9,817 bases of DNA from DASYQV01 sp036005125 (GCA_036005125.1 DASYQV010000160.1:1-9817), one strand, 5' to 3'. Counted from the stretch's first letter, positions 1-6,814 are shown. Notes: generated by a model from the letters alone, not told the origin. A program made the numbers and translations.

Positions 1-542
1 TCCATGAATTTGACGTGCTCGTATGCGGTCCTCCAGCGGCCAGCCTCGGCCCTCTTCTGCCCTTCCGGCGTCAGCGGCGGTATCTTGCCGTCGGGCGGAT
101 CCACGATGAGCGATGTGCGCTTCGTCCGAACGTAGTTCCGGCCTGCCGGGCTCCAGATGGCTTGATATGCCCCGACCACTCTGGCGGCTTCCTCCGGTGG
201 GGCATCGAGATCGGTCACCGTGCCACGCGGGGCGCGGCGGCGCCGCTCCGCCGCCTGCTCCCGCGCTGCTACTTCTGCAGCGACGTCCTCGTCGGTCAAG
301 AACTCCCGGCCTGCGTACTTCTCCGGTCGTTCCAGCGGGGTGATCGTGTTGCTGCTCCAGATCCCCTGCAGGTCGGGGGCGCCCCACGGCGTGCGCGGCG
401 CCTGCGACGTGCCGCGTGCAGCCGTCGCGTTCGGGCTCGACGCGGACGGCACTTGCCGGCCGGCCGCTCGTTCCGCCAGCAACGCGATCGCGATCAAACC
501 GGCAAGCACACCCGCCGCCGCGACATGTCGGTGACGCGTCAT
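1..542 (-). CDS. Secreted protein of unknown function (TPWGxPDLQGIW family), 5' part only
   Basis: The minus-strand frame is open from an ATG at 542-540 to the left edge, giving 180 residues with no stop, so the C-terminus is missing. An AAGGAAGG ribosome binding site (555-548) lies 5 nt before the ATG; another ATG at 546-544 is in a different frame. Residues 1-28 form a signal peptide (basic MTRHRH, then a hydrophobic stretch to about residue 22). A low-complexity linker follows, then TPWGAPDLQGIW at 51-62 and RTSLIVDPPDGKIPPLTPEG at 142-161. I recognise this motif pair from a large group of secreted proteins, often multicopy in Acidobacteriota, usually annotated as hypothetical; no biochemical role is known to me. 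No catalytic or cofactor motif is visible. It is divergent from the NfeD/flotillin operon and probably independent of it. Strand, start and export are confident; function is unknown. Confidence 0.85.
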   Translation of the reverse strand, partial: MTRHRHVAAAGVLAGLIAIALLAERAAGRQVPSASSPNATAARGTSQAPRTPWGAPDLQGIWSSNTITPLERPEKYAGREFLTDEDVAAEVAAREQAAERRRRAPRGTVTDLDAPPEEAARVVGAYQAIWSPAGRNYVRTKRTSLIVDPPDGKIPPLTPEGQKRAEAGRWRTAYEHVKFM

Positions 543-703
543 ACATGCCTTCCTTTCGCTCACTTCAAGTTCTTCGTCAGCGCGTCTCGGAACCGTTGAT
601 GGTCGAGATCCATGCGATTCTACCTTCCGAGGTCCGATGGATCGCCTGTGGGATTGGCCTGCGGAGGTCTCGCAGCCACGAGCGGCGAAGTCGCTCTCCG
701 CAG

Positions 704-725
704 CTCGGTAATTGATAATTCCGAG
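704..725. other. Small imperfect hairpin in divergent intergenic region
   Basis: CTCGG, a bulged T, then AATT, a GAT loop and AATTCCGAG form an inverted repeat with 9-bp arms. The plus strand continues into CCACTTTTC, so the T-run is short and displaced. It lies between two divergent genes, where a terminator is not expected. An operator or chance structure is equally possible. The rest of 543-821 holds no gene that I can support. Confidence 0.3.
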
Positions 726-754
726 CCACTTTTCTCCTCCGACTGAACGAAAAT

Positions 755-780
755 CGCCTGGGCCGAACGCCTGGGCCGAA
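755..780. repeat. Perfect 13-bp tandem duplication upstream of the NfeD-like gene
   Basis: CGCCTGGGCCGAA occurs twice without a gap (755-767 and 768-780). The second copy ends 2 nt before the TTGACA hexamer of the candidate promoter, so it sits where an activator site would be. It could equally be a replication-slippage duplication; only the sequence repeat is observed. Confidence 0.8.
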
Positions 781-782
781 CG

Positions 783-812
783 TTGACAATGCCGGATCGC
801 TGGATGTAGCGT
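783..812 (+). promoter_or_regulatory. Candidate sigma-70-like promoter for the NfeD/flotillin operon
   Basis: TTGACA at 783-788 matches the -35 consensus. TAGCGT at 807-812, after an 18-bp spacer, is a weak -10 of the TANNNT type. The NfeD-like ATG at 822 follows only 9 nt later, so transcription from this site would give a leaderless or nearly leaderless mRNA. This agrees with the absence of a purine-rich ribosome binding site before 822. The -35 is convincing; the -10 is not. Confidence 0.35.
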
Positions 813-821
813 CCACTCGGC

Positions 822-1385
822 ATGTTCATCTACGGGGCCATAGCAGCCTTCGGCTTCCTGTTCCTCCTCATCATGCTTTTTGTCGGAGAGATCTTTGGCG
901 CGGGCCACGAGGTCGGTGCCCATGACGTTTCGGTGGAACACGGAGGTGCCGATCACGGCGGCGGCCCGAGCGTCTTTAGCGCGCGAATCATGGCGTCATT
1001 TCTTACGGCGTTCGGTGTGGGAGGGGTGGTGGCACGCTATTACGATCTCTCGCACCCGGCCGCCTCGGGCGTGGGTGTCGCCTCGGGTGTTGTGATGGCC
1101 GGCATCGTCTACCAGTTCGCGAAGATCCTCTATTCGCAGCAGGCGTCCAGCGAAGTGCGGATGACCGGCCTCGTCGGCAGGTCCGCCGAGGTCTCCGTCG
1201 CCATCCCCGAAGGGGGAGTGGGGCAGATCGCTCTGGCCTTCGGCGGGGAGCACACCGAACACATCGCCCGATCGGCGGACGGCCGGGCACTCCTGAGAGG
1301 CGCGGAGGTAGTTATCACCGGCCTCCGAGGTGATTCGGTCGTCGTGGCGCCGGCGGGTTCGCGGGCGCCGGGGGGTTCCACATGA
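822..1385 (+). CDS. NfeD-like membrane protein, flotillin partner
   Basis: This 187-residue protein has hydrophobic segments at about 3-22, 56-75 and 82-104, then a soluble domain at 113-177 (VRMTGLVGRSAEVSV... to VVITGLRGDSVVVAP) that reads as the small OB-fold beta-barrel of NfeD-like proteins. The loop between the first two membrane segments carries four histidines (29, 34, 40, 45) among acidic residues and glycines. NfeD-type proteins lacking the protease domain are typically encoded beside flotillins and are thought to act with them in membrane microdomains. That context is present here: the stop overlaps the flotillin start in ATGA (1382-1385), implying translational coupling. The ATG at 822 has no good ribosome binding site, only a possible promoter just upstream. 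A family-level call is well supported; an assignment to YqiJ or another specific subfamily is not made. Confidence 0.85.
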   Translation: MFIYGAIAAFGFLFLLIMLFVGEIFGAGHEVGAHDVSVEHGGADHGGGPSVFSARIMASFLTAFGVGGVVARYYDLSHPAASGVGVASGVVMAGIVYQFAKILYSQQASSEVRMTGLVGRSAEVSVAIPEGGVGQIALAFGGEHTEHIARSADGRALLRGAEVVITGLRGDSVVVAPAGSRAPGGST

Positions 1386-2902
1386 GTCTCTTGGGAATCG
1401 AGTTTTCCGCCCTCGCTGTCGCGCTCGCGATACTGCTCGGGCTGCTGGGCGTATTCGCGGCCATGGCGCTGTTCGCGCGCAACTACGTCAAGGTGCCGCC
1501 CTCGACGGTGGCGATCTTCTACGGCCGCAAGCACGCACTGGTGGACCAGAACGGGAACCGCGACACCGTCGGCTTCCGCGTCGTGCGAGGCGGCGCCGCG
1601 CTGCGGGTTCCCGTACTGGAGCAAGTCGAATACCTCTCGCTCAACATTATGTCGATCCAGCTCAAGATCCAGCGCGCCTACACGAAGGAAGGCGTGCCCG
1701 TCACTGTCGAGGCGGTCGCCAACGTGAAGATCGCCGGCGATGACATGTCGCTGCGCAACGCGGCCGAGCGGTTCCTCGGCATGACCACCGATCAGATCAA
1801 GGGGGTCATCTTCCAGACGCTGGAGGGGCACCTGCGGGCGATCCTCGGCACGCTCACGGTCGAGGAGATCAACGCCGACCGCTCAGCCTTCGCGCAGAAG
1901 ATGACCGACGAGGCGGCCCTCGACCTAAAGAAGATGGGCGTGAGCATCGACATCCTGACGATCCAACAAATCAGCGACGAGCAGGGGTACCTCGACGCGT
2001 TGGGCAAGAAGCGCACCGCCGAGGTCAAGCGCGACGCGATCATCGGGGAGGCCCAGGCTCAGCGCGACGCGATGATCAAGTCGGCAACAGCGGACCAGGA
2101 GGGAAAGACCAAGCGTTACGAGGCCGACGTCACCATCGCGCAGTCGCTGCGCGACAAGGAGACGAAGCAGGCCGAGTTCGACGCTGCGGTGAAATCCAAG
2201 AAGGCCGAATCCGAGCAGGCCGGGCCGCTGGCCACCGCCATCGCCAGGCAGAAGGTGACCGAGCAGGAGACCCGCATCGACCAAGTGCGCAAGCAGCAGG
2301 AGGTGTTGGTCCAGGAGCAGGAGGCGGCCCGTAAGGAGAAGGAGCTGCAGGCGACCGTCGTCAAGCCGGCCGAAGCCGAGCGTCAGGCGGCGATCCTGCG
2401 CGCGGAAGGGGAAAAGCAGGCCACCATCATCCGCGCCGAGGCCACGCAAAAGGAGCTGGAGTTCAAGGGAACCGGCGAGGCGGCGAGGATCGAGAAGATC
2501 GGCCGGGCCGAGGCCGCCAAGGTCCTCGCTGTCGGCGAGGCGGAGGCCGAGGTCATCAAGAAGAAGCTGCTCGCGGAGGCCGAAGGGCTGCAGAAGAAAG
2601 CCGAGGCGTGGAAGAACTTCAACGAAGCGGCCGTCATTAACCTGGTGGTGGACAAAATGCCGGAACTGGCGCAGGCCTTCGCGACGCAGCTCGCGGGCAT
2701 CGACAAGATCAATATCATCGAGATGGGCAACGGGTCGCCGGGCTCTGGCGGCATTGGTAAGGTGATGGGCACCGTGGGCGGCGGCATGACAGCGATGCTC
2801 TCGATGCTGAAGGACCAGTTCGGCGTCGACATCGCCCGGCTGATGCAGGCTAAGACCGAGGCGGCGGCTGAGGAAGCGGAGAAGAAGGCCGGGAAAGACT
2901 GA
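1382..2902 (+). CDS. Flotillin-like SPFH-domain protein (YqiK/FloT type)
   Basis: This 506-residue membrane scaffold protein has an N-terminal hydrophobic anchor at about 8-32, an SPFH/band-7 domain at about 35-200 (VPPSTVAIFYGRKH; VTVEAVANVKI; LEGHLRAILGTLTVEEINADR; DLKKMGVSIDILTIQQI), and a long charged coiled coil at about 205-415. The coil is rich in the Glu-Ala repeats typical of flotillins (EAERQAAILRAEGEKQA; GEAEAEVIKKKLLAEAEG). A glycine-rich C-terminal segment at 449-470 is followed by an Ala/Glu/Lys tail. Length and domain order match the COG2268 flotillin family. Flotillins oligomerise on the inner leaflet and organise microdomains holding signalling and transport proteins. The start is fixed by the 4-nt overlap with the NfeD-like gene; the upstream G-run (1370-1375) may serve as ribosome binding site. 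No clear terminator follows. Confidence 0.95.
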   Translation: MSLLGIEFSALAVALAILLGLLGVFAAMALFARNYVKVPPSTVAIFYGRKHALVDQNGNRDTVGFRVVRGGAALRVPVLEQVEYLSLNIMSIQLKIQRAYTKEGVPVTVEAVANVKIAGDDMSLRNAAERFLGMTTDQIKGVIFQTLEGHLRAILGTLTVEEINADRSAFAQKMTDEAALDLKKMGVSIDILTIQQISDEQGYLDALGKKRTAEVKRDAIIGEAQAQRDAMIKSATADQEGKTKRYEADVTIAQSLRDKETKQAEFDAAVKSKKAESEQAGPLATAIARQKVTEQETRIDQVRKQQEVLVQEQEAARKEKELQATVVKPAEAERQAAILRAEGEKQATIIRAEATQKELEFKGTGEAARIEKIGRAEAAKVLAVGEAEAEVIKKKLLAEAEGLQKKAEAWKNFNEAAVINLVVDKMPELAQAFATQLAGIDKINIIEMGNGSPGSGGIGKVMGTVGGGMTAMLSMLKDQFGVDIARLMQAKTEAAAEEAEKKAGKD

Positions 2903-3269
2903 GCTAGAGATCGACATCGTCTCCGAGAGCGGCCTTCCGTGGAACCAGGACAGCCGGGCGCCCTCATCATCACCTGCGTGGATGGCCGCTGGTACCAGTA
3001 GTTCAATGAGTTTGCGCGTGTGCACCTGAAGGCGGGACCGCGTACCAGTTCGACGACGCGGCGGTCAAGGCGTAACTTTACGCCCCTGAACGGAAGCAAC
3101 CCCGAGAAGGTGGTGTTCGAGGCCCTATGGCAGCTGTGTTCTGCTGTCGCACACAGGAGTCCAATCGATCGCTTGGCCGGGAGTTCGAAGGTCCGTTGAT
3201 ATCGCGACGTAACGCCAAAGGACTCCACCACATCGGCAAGATGTTGGTGAAGCTTGGCTGAGCCCGGCT
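2903..3269 (+). other. Gene-poor stretch with possible decayed coding fragments
   Basis: No intact gene of convincing quality is present. Two protein-like patches read on the plus strand. About 2958-3057 gives GALIITCVDGRWYQ, an in-frame TAG, FNEFARVHL, and after a one-base frame change GGTAYQFDDAAVKA and a stop. A 44-codon frame at 3127-3261 ends LISRRNAKGLHHIGKMLVKLG and stops; this tail loosely recalls the 'KGLxxLAxLLxxPG' segment near the C-terminus of some large ATPase-type regulators. Both look like remnants rather than working genes, but the family resemblance is from memory and weak. No terminator-like hairpin with a T-run was seen directly behind the flotillin gene. The stretch ends at the heptamer array. 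Confidence 0.4.
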
Positions 3270-3352
3270 ATTCATGATTCATGATTCTTGATTCATGATT
3301 GGCCGTCCGAAATCAAGAATCAAGAATCAAGAATCAAGAATCGAGTATCAAG
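3270..3352. repeat. Inverted array of 7-bp repeats (ATTCWTG) at the 3' end of the hydrolase operon
   Basis: Four plus-strand units of ATTCATG or ATTCTTG (3270-3297, plus ATT to 3300) are followed by a 10-nt spacer and six units of the complementary type (AATCAAG four times, then AATCGAG and TATCAAG, 3311-3352). The arms can pair over about 31 bp with roughly one mismatch per heptamer, making a long AT-rich hairpin. The last unit contains the stop codon of the minus-strand hydrolase gene (3350-3348). The location, downstream of that gene and of the plus-strand flotillin region, suits a bidirectional 3'-end structure. A second array of the same type is at 6702-6814. Confidence 0.9.
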
Positions 3353-5618
3353 GCTGGGCCGTTGACGGCTTCAACGGCCTGAGCGCGAGACTGTCCGGAG
3401 CCGGCCCGAACGATGGCCACGACACCACGCGTGTCTGGTCGACGCCGGACTTCGACCAGTCGCACACGCCACCCGGAAAGATTCGTTCGAGCCGCTGCCG
3501 ATCGGTCGGCGAGAGCGCGACCCCGTAATCGGCCGGGTCGATCGGCTTGAGCTGACACTTCAGCACGTTCGCGTCGAGCGGTCCGCCCGCGACCTGGCGC
3601 GTGAACGAATACGAGGGATACAGGGTGTTGCACCGCGACGTCGGTTCGCGGCTGAAGGTCTGCGGCTCCGCGATGAACTCCGCCGGAGCGGCATCCTTCG
3701 CCGCGGTCCAGCAGCCATCCACCGCGTCGGCGGGCCGGTTGCGCATCATCCTGTCCCACGCGCTATCCGGCGCGCCCGCATGCGACGTGTCGGCCTTGAT
3801 GGCTGCCACCCACCGCGTGATGAGGTCCCACGACTTCTCCGCCGGAACGGCGGGCCCGCGCCACATCAGGTGATTGTCCGCGCGCCCGTTCTCGTTCCGC
3901 ATGCGCTCGCGGGCGGCGAAATGAAACCACGCATAGTGATAGCGCTGGTCTTCCCGATAGCCCCCGGCGTCGAACACCGGAATCGACGCCAGACCGCCCC
4001 CGCCGCCGAGCGTCAGGCCGCTTTGATACGCACGCTTGATCGCGCCGGCGTCGCCTTCGGCGCGAGCGGGCGTGTACCCGGAATCCTGGTCGTAGCCGCC
4101 GATCCGCTCGTTGAGATCGAGGAACTGCGCCATCGTGATCGCGCCCGACTTCAGAGCGGCGAGGCCGTACTGCACGCCGACGTTGTCGTAGGGCCGGAGC
4201 GCGAACCCGGTCGCGGGATCGGTGCCGTACACGTTCCGGGCAATATCGAACACGGTGGGTCGCGCGCCCTGACGATTCGACCCCGGGTGATAGCGAAGCG
4301 CCGCGGGGACCGACGCATGCCACCGCGCGGACTCGTAGCCCTCGATCTCCTTACGGTCGGGCACGGGGTCGGTGCGCTGTGCCTGGTTCGCCGCATCAAT
4401 CATCGCCTTCATTCCGTGATAGCCGCCAAGTGCCACCTGCTGGGCCTCGGTGAACCCGCCCGGGTTCGTCACGGTGAAGTAGTGCATCAGCAGACGGGCG
4501 TCGAGCCCCGCCAGCGCGATCGACAGCGCGTCCGGGAAAGTCTGCGTGATGACGAGCCCGTCGATGAGGCCGGGAAATGTGTCGGCGACCTGGAGACTCG
4601 TGTACGCGCCGCCGGACGTCCCCATGCTGATCGTGAAGTCCGGGACACCGAACGTCTCGATGAAGTGCTCCTTGCCCATCATCGTCGTCTCGCCCGCGAG
4701 GAGGGCGTTGCAACTGTTGGTGGGATGGTTGAGCGTGTTGATGAACAACGCGTAGCCCTCGCCCAGCCGCGTCACGTTGACCCCCTTCAGAGGGTCGACA
4801 CCCATGACTCCGCCCTGGCGGTACCAGCCCGTCGGACAGCCGACGCCATGCAGCGCGATGAGCCGCCGGTTCCATCCCGGCGGCGGCGTGAACGGCGTGG
4901 GCGCTCGGTCGCGGGTCGGATCATGCAGCACGACGTTCTGGTAGATGCCACGGTTCATCGATCCGGTCTCGACGCGCACAACGAACGGCACCCGCTTCCC
5001 CGCGGTCGTTGTCGTCATGGCCACGTCAGCCGGGAGGCTCGACGGAGTGGTGGATGGAACGGGCTTGAACGTGTCTCCGCCCGCCGGCATGTAGACGTAC
5101 TGCACGCGCGTCGCGACCGCGCAGTCGGCATCGAGCGGCGCCCCGATCGTGGAGCCGTCAGGCAGCTTGAACTCCTCGGTCTGACAGACGAACGGCTTCA
5201 CATGGGGACCGGAGACGATCGGTCCGGTCAGGGGATAGTTCGTCAGCTCGAGCGTCGCGTCCGGCGCGTTGAACGGTGCACCGGCAACGTGCAGCGTGTT
5301 TCGTCCGAGCGCGAGGCCCGTCACCAGACCCGTGTAGGTTCCGGGAGCTTCGACGGGTCGGAAGACGCTGGACACGTCGCGGCCGTTGAGCGCAGCGTTC
5401 ACCGGCATGGAACCCCGGGCAGACGGCACAACGATTTCGACGAGCACGTTGCCGCCGCTCACGCGGTCGTGATGCGTCGACAGCGTCCTGATCGCGGGCG
5501 CGTCCGGACGGTTGCCCGCAGGCGTCTGGGCTGCGATAACGCTTCCAAGCGCCGCAGCGGTGAGCAGTCCAAGGGCTCCGCCCTTGAATTGCGAGAAGAA
5601 CCGCGCGCCTGAGCTCAT
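3348..5618 (-). CDS. Secreted DUF6351-family protein, probable alpha/beta-hydrolase
   Basis: This 756-residue protein starts with a signal peptide (basic start, hydrophobic 13-30, cleavage near AQT at 30-32). Residues 40-130 resemble a beta-sandwich domain. The catalytic-type region contains RRLIALHGVGCPTGWYRQGG (251-270), GEGYALFINTLNHPTNSC (286-303) and FTISMGTSGGAYTSLQVADTFPGLIDGL (328-355). Gly-Thr-Ser335-Gly-Gly is a nucleophile-elbow motif, as in tannase/esterase and PHB-depolymerase-like enzymes. The residue 545-590 region (PVFDAGGYREDQ; DNHLMW, His583) may supply acid and base, which is an inference. Several cysteines (145, 166, 261, 303) could form periplasmic disulfides. A strong GGGAGGAGG site two bases before the ATG supports the start. 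It lies 24 nt downstream of the metallo-hydrolase gene on the same strand, so it is probably the second gene of an operon. Its substrate is unknown. The family assignment is from recognition of overall sequence. Confidence 0.85.
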   Translation of the reverse strand: MSSGARFFSQFKGGALGLLTAAALGSVIAAQTPAGNRPDAPAIRTLSTHHDRVSGGNVLVEIVVPSARGSMPVNAALNGRDVSSVFRPVEAPGTYTGLVTGLALGRNTLHVAGAPFNAPDATLELTNYPLTGPIVSGPHVKPFVCQTEEFKLPDGSTIGAPLDADCAVATRVQYVYMPAGGDTFKPVPSTTPSSLPADVAMTTTTAGKRVPFVVRVETGSMNRGIYQNVVLHDPTRDRAPTPFTPPPGWNRRLIALHGVGCPTGWYRQGGVMGVDPLKGVNVTRLGEGYALFINTLNHPTNSCNALLAGETTMMGKEHFIETFGVPDFTISMGTSGGAYTSLQVADTFPGLIDGLVITQTFPDALSIALAGLDARLLMHYFTVTNPGGFTEAQQVALGGYHGMKAMIDAANQAQRTDPVPDRKEIEGYESARWHASVPAALRYHPGSNRQGARPTVFDIARNVYGTDPATGFALRPYDNVGVQYGLAALKSGAITMAQFLDLNERIGGYDQDSGYTPARAEGDAGAIKRAYQSGLTLGGGGGLASIPVFDAGGYREDQRYHYAWFHFAARERMRNENGRADNHLMWRGPAVPAEKSWDLITRWVAAIKADTSHAGAPDSAWDRMMRNRPADAVDGCWTAAKDAAPAEFIAEPQTFSREPTSRCNTLYPSYSFTRQVAGGPLDANVLKCQLKPIDPADYGVALSPTDRQRLERIFPGGVCDWSKSGVDQTRVVSWPSFGPAPDSLALRPLKPSTAQP

Positions 5619-5642
5619 GTCCTCCTCCCGTCGTGCGTCAGA

Positions 5643-6626
5643 TCACCTGGTTCCCTTGGAGCTCGCGTAAATGGATTCCGCGTTCTGTTTCACACGCCCG
5701 GCCTCGGTTTCGTATTTCTCGTACTTGGCGGACGGCTTGTACCCGCTCGCCGCCTCGTCCACGCTCTTGCCCGCCTTCATCGACTTGCGGATGCTGGCGA
5801 CGAATTCGCCATAGTACTCCGTGTACTCCTTGAAATCGTTCCAGGTCATCAGCGTCGGGCTGTGGCCTGGAACGACCGTCTCCACGCCCTTGATGGTCGA
5901 AGCGGCCCGATTGAGGGTCTGCGTGAATTCGAGCGCGTTGCCGCCGTTGTTGGTGACGTCGATGAACGGCATGTTCTTGCGCTGGAACATGTCGCCCGTG
6001 TGCATCGCGCGGACCGCGGGGAACACGACGAACGTGTCGCCGTTAGTGTGACCGCGGCCGAAGTGGTACAGCTCGACGCGGTCCTTCCCCTGGAACAGCG
6101 TCAGCTTGTCCTTGTACGTGCGCCGCGGCAGGAACTTCGCGTTCTCTCCCTGATACGCCTCGCAGTGGGTCACCGGCGGGCATTTGGCCTGCGCCAGATT
6201 GGCTCTGGCGTTCTCGTGGACGACAGTCTCCACGCTCACCGGGAACTCGGTGTTGCTCCCCGAGTGATCGAAATGATTGTGCGTGTTGATGATCGTGGTC
6301 ACCGGCTTGTTCGTGACCGACTGTACCTGCGCCAGAATCTCGGGACCGGATCCCGGGTTCATCGTGTCGACGAGCACGACACCGGTATCCATGACGAACA
6401 CGGCAGTGTTGCCGCCGGTCGTCGCCGTGCGCGCCGACGCGTCGTAGCCGGAACCTGGGACCGGATACGTGTTGCGATCGGATCCGGGAATCCAATACAG
6501 GTTGTCCTTGATCTTCTGAATCGCCCGGACCTTCGCGCGTGGCAACTGGCCGCCCTGCTGTGCGCCTGCCGCGGCCACCAATGCACCGACAACGACCAGA
6601 GTCGTCAACACTCCGAACCGTGTCAT
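5643..6626 (-). CDS. Secreted metallo-beta-lactamase-fold hydrolase
   Basis: This 327-residue protein has a signal peptide (MTRFGVLTTLVVVGALVAAAGAQ). The complete metal site of the metallo-beta-lactamase superfamily is visible: NTHNHFDHSG gives His116, His118, Asp120 and His121; GRGHTNGD gives His193; TGDMF gives Asp212; PGHSP gives His255. Asp212 at the bridging position fits dinuclear hydrolases such as lactonases or glyoxalase II-like enzymes as well as others, so a beta-lactamase role should not be assumed. A C-terminal helical tail (about 265-325) is rich in Lys and Glu. The ribosome binding site AAAGGGGAG (6640-6632) lies 5 nt before the ATG. The gene is first in the operon with the DUF6351 hydrolase and divergent from the PQQ dehydrogenase gene. 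A GC-rich palindrome lies just upstream of the ribosome binding site. Fold and export are near certain; substrate is unknown. Confidence 0.93.
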   Translation of the reverse strand: MTRFGVLTTLVVVGALVAAAGAQQGGQLPRAKVRAIQKIKDNLYWIPGSDRNTYPVPGSGYDASARTATTGGNTAVFVMDTGVVLVDTMNPGSGPEILAQVQSVTNKPVTTIINTHNHFDHSGSNTEFPVSVETVVHENARANLAQAKCPPVTHCEAYQGENAKFLPRRTYKDKLTLFQGKDRVELYHFGRGHTNGDTFVVFPAVRAMHTGDMFQRKNMPFIDVTNNGGNALEFTQTLNRAASTIKGVETVVPGHSPTLMTWNDFKEYTEYYGEFVASIRKSMKAGKSVDEAASGYKPSAKYEKYETEAGRVKQNAESIYASSKGTR

Positions 6627-6640
6627 GTCTGCTCCCCTTT

Positions 6641-6674
6641 GTCACCCCACCGCGCAGCGCGGTGGGGACCCCTT
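6641..6674 (-). repeat. REP-like GC-rich palindrome in the leader of the metallo-hydrolase gene
   Basis: Plus strand 6645-6655 (CCCCACCGCGC) and 6657-6667 (GCGCGGTGGGG) are perfect complements around one base. Read on the minus strand the element begins GGGGTCCCCACCGCGC and ends GCGCGGTGGGGTG. The same beginning (A/G variant) and end, with a longer loop, occur twice in the PQQ dehydrogenase gene. It ends directly beside the AAAGGGGAG ribosome binding site, so if transcribed it would form a stable hairpin that could affect translation or mRNA stability. Confidence 0.85.
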
Positions 6675-6683
6675 TCCGGCGCA

Positions 6684-6689
6684 ATGATA
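6684..6689 (-). promoter_or_regulatory. Possible -10 element for the hydrolase operon
   Basis: On the minus strand TATCAT (6689-6684) resembles a -10 hexamer; transcription would begin near 6677, just before the palindrome, placing the hairpin in the 5' leader. No convincing -35 is found 16-18 bp upstream, where the heptamer array begins. This is a weak prediction. Confidence 0.25.
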
Positions 6690-6701
6690 CTGCATCGAAT
6701 C

Positions 6702-6814
6702 ATTCATGATTCTTGATTCTTGATTCTTGATTTTGGTTTTGATCGGGCCTCGAGGATTGGCGCGAGCAAGAATCACAGGACAAAATCATGAATCATGAAT
6801 CATGAATCATGAAT
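6702..6814. repeat. Second inverted array of 7-bp repeats, between divergent genes
   Basis: The left arm is ATTCATG plus three ATTCTTG units and a trailing ATT (6702-6732). The right arm is four AATCATG units plus AAT (6784-6814). The arms are complementary apart from a mismatch in some units, around a 51-nt central segment (6733-6783) that contains a further single CAAGAATC. The heptamers are the same as those at 3270-3352, so the two arrays bracket the hydrolase operon. A period of 7 is not codon-sized, and the region has no gene. Confidence 0.9.

Noticed and set aside
15..599. 194-codon plus-strand frame at the left edge
   Set aside because: Arg/Pro/Ala-rich with no motif; the minus strand carries an edge-truncated gene with signal peptide, ribosome binding site and family motifs.
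704..738. Rho-independent terminator
   Set aside because: The stem is AT-containing with a bulge and the T-run is short and separated; both flanking genes point away from it.
2958..3057. Carbonic-anhydrase-like fragment suggested by ALIITCVDGR
   Set aside because: The resemblance rests on a few residues across a stop and a frame change; not enough to name a family.
1925..3231. Long minus-strand open frames opposite the flotillin gene
   Set aside because: They give Leu/Ser/Ala-rich products mirroring the coiled-coil codons of flotillin and have no recognisable domain.
3270..3352. CRISPR-like array
   Set aside because: Units are 7 bp, contiguous and without unique spacers, and the second half is the inverted complement; no cas gene is nearby.
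3780..5612. 610-codon open frame on the plus strand, antisense to the DUF6351 gene
   Set aside because: Its translation is an Arg/Val/His-rich string with no domain; the minus-strand frame has a signal peptide, hydrolase motif and strong ribosome binding site. A long antisense frame is expected at this GC content.
5643..6626. Calling the metallo-hydrolase an antibiotic-resistance beta-lactamase
   Set aside because: The fold is shared by many enzymes, the bridging position is Asp, and the neighbours point to catabolism; no feature specific to beta-lactamases is visible.
5862..6716. 284-codon plus-strand frame opposite the metallo-hydrolase gene
   Set aside because: The minus strand has the full zinc-binding motif set; the plus frame is a biased shadow running into the repeat array.
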